Source: an uncultured Bacilli bacterium (lineage in GTDB: Bacteria > Bacillota_I > Bacilli_A > RF39 > UBA660). From it: 20,377 nt of DNA. Below, piece by piece: positions 15,021 to 20,377 of this stretch. How positions within the stretch are numbered: the first letter of the stretch is position 1; every line of letters starts with the position of its first letter. The position numbers and the translations under genes are program-made. Below the pieces are notes generated by a model. The model did no database searches and had not been told where the DNA came from. It saw only the letters and a list, made by a program, of their open reading frames with translations. The stretch covers positions 1 through 20,377 of the forward strand of contig CAKPLX010000017.1 of the NCBI GenBank assembly GCA_934167785.1. The letters are read 5' to 3'.

Positions 15021-16841
15021 TTATTTAGAAGTATTTTCCTCTAAAAAGAATACTTCATACCATTTTAAGAAACTATATATTGCCCAAACCTTACGATAAT
15101 TATCTTTTATTCCTTTTTTATGCTCCTCTAATAGTTTCATAATATGTTCTTTTTGAAATAACTCGTCAGCAATTTCTAGGGAAAAAGTTTTTTTGATTTC
15201 TTGGTAGAAATCATCTTCTTTAATCCATTCTCGAATTGGAACAGGAAATCCTAATTTTTTCTTTTTATAACTTTCATTAGGAATATCTTTTTTCGCAGCT
15301 TCTCTTAAAGCAACTTTTGTGGTTTTATTTTTTACTTTGTATTCTTTTGGTAAAGTAGATGCTAAATTAAATACTTCTATATCAGTAAATGGAACACGTG
15401 ATTCGATAGAAAAGGCCATAGTCATTTTATCTACGATTAATAAGATATTATCTGTTAACCAATATCGAATATCAATGGCTAATTTTTTATTTAGTTCATT
15501 TTCTTTTTTAAATTCTTGATAAGTACTTTTAAGGATATCCTTATTTTTTAAATAGTCTTTAAAATTTAGAATATCATCTAATTCGTCATCATAAAAGTTA
15601 CGATTAATACTAACGTATGAGTCCTCTAAAGACTTTCCTCTTCGAATCAAATATCTTGTATATTTGTTTTTGGGCAAAATTTTACAAATGGTTGCTATAG
15701 TCTTTCTAATCCAAAGTGGTAATTTGGTATAAGGGTTGTCATCATAACTGTTGTATCCACCAAAGAATTCATCAGCACCTTCACCCGATAAAACTACTTT
15801 AACATCTTTACTCGCTAATTTAGATAGAAAATAAACCGCTATACTACAAGCATCTGTTGTAGGTTCATCCATATGATAATAAACATCATTGATAGCAGAC
15901 ATATAATCTTTTTTGCTAATTTTATCAGAAATATTTGTAATGCCAAGCCGATTGGTTAAGTCTTTTGCATACTCTATTTCACTATATTTTTTATTTTCAT
16001 AACCAACTGTATAGGTTTTGTCTGGTCTTGCTAAACTTACTAAATAGGAAGAGTCAATCCCACTTGATAAGAAAGATCCTACCTCAACATCACTAATTAA
16101 ATGGTGTTTTACACTATCTTGCATTTTTTCACTAATTTCATTTACAACTTGTTCATAACTTTGATTCGTTTTAGAAAAGTGAAAATGAAAGTACTGATGG
16201 ATTTCTTTTTTGTTGGTTTTTGTATGAAAGATCATATAATGACCGGGTTCTAATTTGTAAACATTTTTAAAAAAGGTTTTTTCCCCTGGGGTAAAACTAA
16301 AAGTTAGATAGGCTCCTAGCATTTCTTTGTTTAATTCTTTATGAAAAAAGGGAATTTCTAAAAAACTTTTGATTTCTGATCCAAAAAGAAAGCCCTCTTG
16401 ATTTTGATAATAATAAAGTGGTTTTATGCCAAAATGATCTCTAGCAATAAATAATTCATCTTTATTTTTATCATAAATACAAAAAGCAAACATTCCCCTT
16501 AATTTTTTTAAAAGGTCATGCCCCCATTCTTCATAACCATGTACTAGTACTTCTGTATCACTATTGGTTTTGAATTGATGATTTTTTAGTTCTTGTTTTA
16601 ATTCTTGATAATTATAAATTTCTCCATTATACATCACTAAAATACTTTTATCTTCATTATAAATTGGTTGGTTTCCACCAGATAAGTCGATGATAGATAG
16701 TCTTCTTTGACCAAGTGCTACCTTCTCATCAACATATACCCCTTCCGCATTGGGTCCTCGGTGAAGAATTCGATCATTCATCTTATGAATGAGTTCTTCT
16801 TTTTTATTTATTTTACTTACAATTCCATTTATTCCACACAT
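15021..16841 (-). CDS. asnB: Asparagine synthase (glutamine-hydrolysing)
   Basis: AsnB makes asparagine from aspartate, ATP and glutamine. After removal of Met1, Cys2 is the glutaminase nucleophile (MCGINGIV). The N-terminal amidotransferase domain (about 2-200) contains RGP (28-30), YNGEIYNY (71-78) and a DTEVL segment (95-99). The synthetase domain has the ATP pyrophosphatase loop SSGIDSS (259-265), with Ser replacing the usual second Gly of SGGxDS, and LSGEGADEFFGGY (351-363). The 606 residues match the Bacillus AsnB/AsnO type. Such enzymes are sometimes recruited to amidate wall precursors (AsnB of Bacillus amidates meso-DAP), so that role remains possible. It follows the SDR gene by nine bases, with AAGGG near the ATG. 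Confidence 0.93.
   Translation of the reverse strand: MCGINGIVSKINKKEELIHKMNDRILHRGPNAEGVYVDEKVALGQRRLSIIDLSGGNQPIYNEDKSILVMYNGEIYNYQELKQELKNHQFKTNSDTEVLVHGYEEWGHDLLKKLRGMFAFCIYDKNKDELFIARDHFGIKPLYYYQNQEGFLFGSEIKSFLEIPFFHKELNKEMLGAYLTFSFTPGEKTFFKNVYKLEPGHYMIFHTKTNKKEIHQYFHFHFSKTNQSYEQVVNEISEKMQDSVKHHLISDVEVGSFLSSGIDSSYLVSLARPDKTYTVGYENKKYSEIEYAKDLTNRLGITNISDKISKKDYMSAINDVYYHMDEPTTDACSIAVYFLSKLASKDVKVVLSGEGADEFFGGYNSYDDNPYTKLPLWIRKTIATICKILPKNKYTRYLIRRGKSLEDSYVSINRNFYDDELDDILNFKDYLKNKDILKSTYQEFKKENELNKKLAIDIRYWLTDNILLIVDKMTMAFSIESRVPFTDIEVFNLASTLPKEYKVKNKTTKVALREAAKKDIPNESYKKKKLGFPVPIREWIKEDDFYQEIKKTFSLEIADELFQKEHIMKLLEEHKKGIKDNYRKVWAIYSFLKWYEVFFLEENTSK
15028..15056. repeat. Inverted repeat in the last codons of asnB
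   Basis: GAAGTATT (15028-15035) and AATACTTC (15049-15056) form a perfect eight-base inverted repeat with a 13-base loop, inside the 3' end of asnB and about 25 bases before mscS. It could form an mRNA hairpin between the two genes, but there is no T tract and it may be chance in AT-rich DNA. Confidence 0.4.
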
Positions 16842-16850
16842 GAATATCCC

Positions 16851-17579
16851 TTACTTTCTACCTCCATCAACAACAATAACCGCCCCATTAATATAACTTG
16901 CTTTATCACTAGATAAGAAATAAATTACTTCAGCAATTTCTTCTGGTTTAGCAAAACGATTCATAATAATTTTTTTTGTTTCTTCTTGTTTATATTCATC
17001 ATCTAAATCTTGATTCATTGGAGTGTCTACCCAACCTGGTGCTACGGCATTGACTCGAATCTTTGGTCCTAAAGCAATCGCCATATCCTTAGTTAAAATA
17101 TGAAGTCCTGCTTTAGAAGCATCATAATCCATACTATATGGATAATAAGAATCTATTCCATTGGTACTTCCAACATTAATTATTGCTCCTGTTTCAATAA
17201 GTTCTGATAAATGTTTATAAAATAAAAAAGGTGCAATTAAGTTTGTCTCTAAAACTTTTTTAAAATCAGCTGCTGTTTTATCTTCAGGAAGTGTATCAAT
17301 TGCAATACCAGCATTATTAACAATAACATCTAACTTACCAAAAGTACTCTTTATGGTTTCCTTTAGTTTTAAGATTTCTTCTTCTTTAGTAATATCAATT
17401 TGGATCAATAAAGTTTTTACTGAATATTTTGATAAAATTTCTTGATTTAATGAGTTAGCTTTTTCCATATTTTTTTGATATAAAAGAATGACATCATAAT
17501 TTTCTTTAGCAAATAAACGAGCTGTTGATAATCCTATTCCAGAACTAGCACCTGTAATTAATGCAACTTTATTGTTCAT
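16851..17579 (-). CDS. Short-chain dehydrogenase/reductase, FabG-like
   Basis: This 242-residue classical SDR has the nucleotide loop TGASSGIG (9-16), NNAG (88-91), and the catalytic set N113, S138, Y152 and K156 (YDASK). It also has the PGWVDTPM turn (181-188) and a C-terminal INGAVIVVDGG (230-240). It most resembles 3-oxoacyl-ACP reductases, but no fatty-acid genes adjoin it and many SDRs with this look act on other substrates, so I give no symbol. The frame extends ten codons upstream to a TTG. I chose the ATG at 17579 because the family begins MNNKVALITG. The start overlaps the upstream gene by 11 bases, and AAGGAAGGG lies about 10-18 bases before it. Confidence 0.9.
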   Translation of the reverse strand: MNNKVALITGASSGIGLSTARLFAKENYDVILLYQKNMEKANSLNQEILSKYSVKTLLIQIDITKEEEILKLKETIKSTFGKLDVIVNNAGIAIDTLPEDKTAADFKKVLETNLIAPFLFYKHLSELIETGAIINVGSTNGIDSYYPYSMDYDASKAGLHILTKDMAIALGPKIRVNAVAPGWVDTPMNQDLDDEYKQEETKKIIMNRFAKPEEIAEVIYFLSSDKASYINGAVIVVDGGRK

Positions 17580-18399
17580 CTTTTGTGGACCCTTCCTTAG
17601 TTTGAGCAATAGATGGAATCGTTTCTATTTTTCCCATGTTTTTGTAAATATATTTTACAGTGTACTCATTTACTTCTTTTAGAGATTCTTGGACTAGTTG
17701 AGAATAGTCAACATCGATAGTTACAACACTATCTTCAATAGTAACATTAAAAATAATTTCTTTATCTTCTTGATAAGTCTTTATGATGTCTCTAATTTTT
17801 AAGTGATAAACATATTCTTTTTTTCCAGTTGAATAATTGGTTACATGATCTAGCGTGGCTTTATTTAGAAATTCTTTTAATCCTGTAAACTCAACAGTCT
17901 CTTTAGGTGAGGTTGAAAATACTTCGTTTTCTGTTGCTAAAGTGTAATTGTCGGCTTCATTTAAATAATAATTATTATCTTCTTTAAAAAAGTATTTTGT
18001 TTCTCCGTCTTGTTCCCGATCAATAATCATTTTATTTTGATCACATTTGCCCCAATAATGAATGGATTGTACTAATTCTGTTCCTGTTTCATCTTTACTT
18101 TTTAGAGAAATAGAAACATCATATTCATAATTTGTCCCTATTTCTTTTAACCAACTTCCTAACTCTTTAGTTTCTTGGACATTTTCTTTAGTTGGAATAT
18201 TGGTAGAAGTAGTATTCTTAGTTTTTTCTTCTTTCGTATTAATATTTGCCATGTTTAAGTAAACTACTAAGACTAAAATAAATATACCATAACCTATTAA
18301 TTGAACTTTTGCTTTGTATTTTTGATCATTTTTATATTTATCTAGAAAAGTTCCTTTTGTATCATCATTATTAACTTGACTTTCTTTTTCTTTTTTCAT
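17569..18399 (-). CDS. Single-pass membrane protein of unknown function
   Basis: I do not recognise this 276-residue protein. It has a charged cytosolic head (about 1-32, MKKEKESQVNNDDTKG...), one membrane segment (about 33-51, LIGYGIFILVLVVYLNM), a Thr/Lys-rich linker (52-75), and an extracytoplasmic domain of about 190 residues that alternates short polar and hydrophobic stretches in the manner of a beta sheet. There is no lipobox. The single cysteine of the outer domain sits in YWGKCDQNKM (about 115-124). The pattern recalls LolA/LppX-like beta proteins, but that is only an impression. Its ATG overlaps the fmt stop (TAATG), with AAGGTG about ten bases upstream, and its end overlaps the SDR gene, so it belongs to the same operon. 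Confidence 0.8.
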   Translation of the reverse strand: MKKEKESQVNNDDTKGTFLDKYKNDQKYKAKVQLIGYGIFILVLVVYLNMANINTKEEKTKNTTSTNIPTKENVQETKELGSWLKEIGTNYEYDVSISLKSKDETGTELVQSIHYWGKCDQNKMIIDREQDGETKYFFKEDNNYYLNEADNYTLATENEVFSTSPKETVEFTGLKEFLNKATLDHVTNYSTGKKEYVYHLKIRDIIKTYQEDKEIIFNVTIEDSVVTIDVDYSQLVQESLKEVNEYTVKYIYKNMGKIETIPSIAQTKEGSTKDEQ

Positions 18400-19424
18400 T
18401 ATTCTAACACCTTATTCAATAAACTTTTATCTTTTATTCCGTTTAAATAGTCCTTTACTAAGCAACGCTTTTTTCCTTCTATTCCAATATCTAAAACTTT
18501 TAGTGCTCCATCTAAACACATAATGGAAAAACTATCTTCATCAACATGAACAATTTGTCCAGGTTTACCTTGGTAATTCTTTTTTTCTTTTATTGCTTTA
18601 TAGATTTTTAATCTTTTTTGTTCTAGATAGCAATAAGCCCCTGGAATTGAACTTAAACCTCTAATTTTATTAAATACTTCTTCCATTGGTTTGGTAAAAT
18701 CTATTTTCATCTCTTCTTTGCTTACATTTAATGCAAAACTTACTTCTTGATTATTTTGTTTAGTATAAGTTGCCGTGTGATTTAAAATAGTGGGAATGAC
18801 TTCTAATAATAGATCTCTACCAAGATAAGATAATCTACTATATAGAGATTCTAAGTTTTCATCTTCACCAATAGTAGTCCTTCTTACTTTTATAATGTCT
18901 CCAGCATCCATTTTTAGGGTTGTTTTCATAATGGTGATTCCCGTTTCTTTATCTCCATTCATGATTGCCCAATGAATAGGTGCTCCCCCACGATATTTTG
19001 GAAGAAGAGATGCATGAACATTAATACAACCATATTTTGGATAATCAATAATTTCTTTAGGAATAAATTGACCATAAGCACAAGTTACAATCATATCTGG
19101 CTTACAGTCTATTATTTTTTGATAATTTTGTCTGATGTCCTCTGGCTGAAAGACTGGTATTTCATATTCTAAGGCAATCTTTTTGGTTTCTGGAAAAAGA
19201 AATTCACCATGACGATTTTTTTTCCTGTCTGGTTGACAAACCAACATTACTACTTCATAATTTTTAATTAATCCTTTTAGTATAGGAACAGCAAATGATG
19301 GTGTTCCCATAAAAATAATTTTTGGTGTTGCTTTTTCATTAATACGATCAAAGGAAATGGTATAATCTCCTAAAATGATATCTTCATTTTTACTATAATC
19401 TTGGCCTTTTCTGTAACTTCCCAT
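18399..19424 (-). CDS. fmt: Methionyl-tRNA formyltransferase
   Basis: Fmt formylates the amino group of initiator Met-tRNA using 10-formyl-tetrahydrofolate. The catalytic domain begins KIIFMGTPSFAVPIL (35-49) and contains CAYGQFIPKEI (115-125), the active-site signature INVHASLLPKYRGGAPIHWA (134-153) with N135 and H137, and D173 in MDAGD. A C-terminal tRNA-binding domain follows. Unusually, about 33 residues precede the conserved start, where the family normally has Met directly before KII. The upstream ATG is supported by AGGTGA six bases away and by a promoter just above. Downstream of that ATG the only nearby in-frame alternative is a rare ATT at residue 23 after AGGAG. It heads a six-gene run. 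Peptide deformylase (def), often next to fmt, is absent. Confidence 0.95.
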   Translation of the reverse strand: MGSYRKGQDYSKNEDIILGDYTISFDRINEKATPKIIFMGTPSFAVPILKGLIKNYEVVMLVCQPDRKKNRHGEFLFPETKKIALEYEIPVFQPEDIRQNYQKIIDCKPDMIVTCAYGQFIPKEIIDYPKYGCINVHASLLPKYRGGAPIHWAIMNGDKETGITIMKTTLKMDAGDIIKVRRTTIGEDENLESLYSRLSYLGRDLLLEVIPTILNHTATYTKQNNQEVSFALNVSKEEMKIDFTKPMEEVFNKIRGLSSIPGAYCYLEQKRLKIYKAIKEKKNYQGKPGQIVHVDEDSFSIMCLDGALKVLDIGIEGKKRCLVKDYLNGIKDKSLLNKVLE

Positions 19425-19449
19425 GACCTATCACCTAACTTTCAATAAA

Positions 19450-19458
19450 ATTATACCA
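19450..19458 (-). promoter_or_regulatory. Extended -10 promoter of the fmt operon
   Basis: The minus strand reads TGGTATAAT: TATAAT (19450-19455) with TG one base upstream. The preceding DNA is the T tract of the upstream gene's terminator, and no -35 hexamer is recognisable. Initiation near 19442 would give a leader of about 18 nt holding AGGTGA. Confidence 0.6.
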
Positions 19459-19491
19459 AAAAAAAAAGAAAAATACTACCTGATTTTTCTT
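19458..19491 (-). terminator. Rho-independent terminator of the glucosaminidase-like gene
   Basis: On the minus strand AAGAAAAAT pairs perfectly with ATTTTTCTT (19483-19491 and 19466-19474) around an eight-base loop, followed by a run of eight T residues (19458-19465). The upstream arm overlaps the TAA stop of the glucosaminidase-like gene. The stem is almost all A-T. Confidence 0.75.
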
Positions 19492-20209
19492 AGTTATTGC
19501 GAATTCGCGTAATATAGCGATTTACATTCCCAGCCCAAGCTGGATTTTCCGCATATTTTGGATTCATTGTTTCTGCTGTGGTAAGTCCATAAGCAACATA
19601 GTTTCTACTAATGTTATCAATAAAGGCTTTTATACCATCATCTAAAGTAGGAAAGTATCCATAACTTCCACAACCAGAACCTTTCATTCCTCCAACATTA
19701 TTACAAGACTTAACTAAATTACTACAATTCCAATTACAACCTGTTTCTTCTAAGGAAATAGCTGCTGCTAAATAAGGATCTACTCCTTTTTCTAATGAAT
19801 AAGAAGCATATAAATAACCTTTTCCGGATAATTCATTTTTAAATGAACGATCGATTTTGCTTGCTAATTCGTCCATAGTTAATCCTTCATATACCTTTTC
19901 AGGTTGCTGCTCTGTTTCCTGTTGTGTTTCTACTTCTGTTGGTTGTACTTCATTTGCAGTATTAGTTAATGTACTAGTATTATTATCTTCGTTAGAAGTT
20001 TGTTCTTCTGCTACCTTTTTTTCTTGGTCTTTGGTATCTACTTCTACAACTTTTAAATCATTATCTATCTGACCATTTGCCTTATTATCTGTTAAACTAA
20101 CCATTCTAGTGAACATATTATGTTGCTTTGGTGTTCCATCAAATAGTAAGGTAACCAAGAATAATAGTAGAGTACTTAATAATACTACTAATACTTTCTT
20201 TTTAAACAT
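19490..20209 (-). CDS. Membrane-anchored or secreted glucosaminidase-domain protein
   Basis: The 239-residue protein has an N-terminal hydrophobic signal/anchor (about 4-23), a long Thr/Glu/Gln-rich low-complexity linker (about 45-107), and a C-terminal lysozyme-like domain (about 110-239). The domain contains YLAAAISLEETG (146-157), whose E154 or E155 is the likely catalytic acid, then NNVGGMKGSG (170-179) and YGYFPTLDDGIKAFIDNISRNY (184-205). These match N-acetylglucosaminidase domains that cut glycan strands. Four cysteines (158, 162, 169, 180) lie near the active site and could form two disulphides. The start has GGAGGT six bases upstream. The gene stands alone between its promoter and terminator. 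With the M23 peptidase it is one of two wall hydrolases in the window. Confidence 0.85.
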   Translation of the reverse strand: MFKKKVLVVLLSTLLLFLVTLLFDGTPKQHNMFTRMVSLTDNKANGQIDNDLKVVEVDTKDQEKKVAEEQTSNEDNNTSTLTNTANEVQPTEVETQQETEQQPEKVYEGLTMDELASKIDRSFKNELSGKGYLYASYSLEKGVDPYLAAAISLEETGCNWNCSNLVKSCNNVGGMKGSGCGSYGYFPTLDDGIKAFIDNISRNYVAYGLTTAETMNPKYAENPAWAGNVNRYITRIRNN

Positions 20210-20241
20210 ATTTTTACCTCCAATTTTGGCAAGCGGTTTAT

Positions 20242-20270
20242 ATCATAACATAATTTAACATAATTGTCAA
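20242..20270 (-). promoter_or_regulatory. Promoter of the glucosaminidase-like gene
   Basis: On the minus strand a perfect TTGACA (20265-20270) and TATGAT (20242-20247, one base from consensus) are separated by 17 bases. Initiation near 20235 leaves a leader of about 25 nt with GGAGGT. The remaining DNA up to 20377 shows no further gene. Confidence 0.85.
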
Positions 20271-20377
20271 ATTCATACGAACTATTGTTTGTTATTTTAA
20301 GGAGTAAAATACTTATTTTTCTTGGAAGTTATTTAGATTAAAGAAACGTTTATTATTTCTTTTTATTGCCTATTATT

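Noticed and set aside
1232..20314. The nine-mer AAGTATTTT (or its complement) near several gene ends, at 1232, 2400, 10777, 15029 and 20306
   Set aside because: The same string also occurs inside coding regions (near 4461 and 17926), so it is likely chance in AT-rich DNA.
20326..20365. AAAGAAA/TTTCTTT inverted repeat near the right edge
   Set aside because: Seven A-T-rich pairs with a nine-base loop and a broken T run; the upstream gene is not visible, so it cannot be tied to any transcript.

Overview
The window is a low-GC, gene-dense stretch of a bacterial chromosome, with 20 of its 21 protein genes on the minus strand. TGA serves as a stop codon (for example at the ends of murG, the M23 peptidase, walJ and mscS) and tryptophan is read from TGG, so the Mycoplasma code is not used. 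Wall synthesis and wall-cleaving genes are present (murG, murB, divIB, an M23 peptidase, a glucosaminidase-like protein). Gene content and order are Firmicutes-like: rplI-dnaB, walJ, rlmH and murG-murB-divIB. My inference is a walled, AT-rich member of the Bacilli/Erysipelotrichia-like lineages related to Mollicutes, probably host-associated. The species cannot be fixed from the sequence.

Layout from right to left, the direction of transcription. (1) 19490-20270: a membrane-anchored glucosaminidase-like gene with a near-consensus promoter and its own terminator. (2) 13594-19455: an apparent six-gene operon, fmt - membrane protein of unknown function - SDR oxidoreductase - asnB - mscS - HD-domain protein, starting at an extended -10 promoter. 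(3) 13057-13595: the only plus-strand gene, a small Met/Gly-rich protein resembling VrrA/YqfQ, with a strong terminator. (4) 10811-12960: a type IV pilus/competence pair, pilC-like and prepilin peptidase. (5) 7983-10705: murG-murB-divIB, a fragment of the division/cell-wall cluster with its own promoter and terminator. (6) 2394-7937: rplI-dnaB-M23 peptidase-walJ-rlmH-CaCA antiporter, one transcription unit from a TTTACT-17-TATAAT promoter to a strong hairpin, with 4-nt ATGA overlaps joining M23/walJ and walJ/rlmH. (7) 1306-2352: a stand-alone, very AT-rich gene for a HELIH/NEG putative zinc peptidase of unknown role. (8) 8-1157: recA with a perfect TTGACA-17-TATAAT promoter and a LexA/DinR-like box just upstream.

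Most of the window is conserved housekeeping. The parts that stand out are the putative gluzincin next to recA, the M23 peptidase occupying the place where walRKHI stand in Bacillus, the N-terminal extension of Fmt, the orphan pilC/pilD pair beside the YqfQ-like gene, and the uncharacterised membrane protein between fmt and the SDR. I found no CRISPR array, tRNA, rRNA, insertion sequence or phage gene. Longest gene-free stretches: 1076-1305 (recA promoter, LexA-like box and a weak terminator), 10669-10810 (murG promoter), 7885-8015 (rplI promoter and divIB terminator), and 20210-20377 (promoter of the last gene, otherwise featureless).
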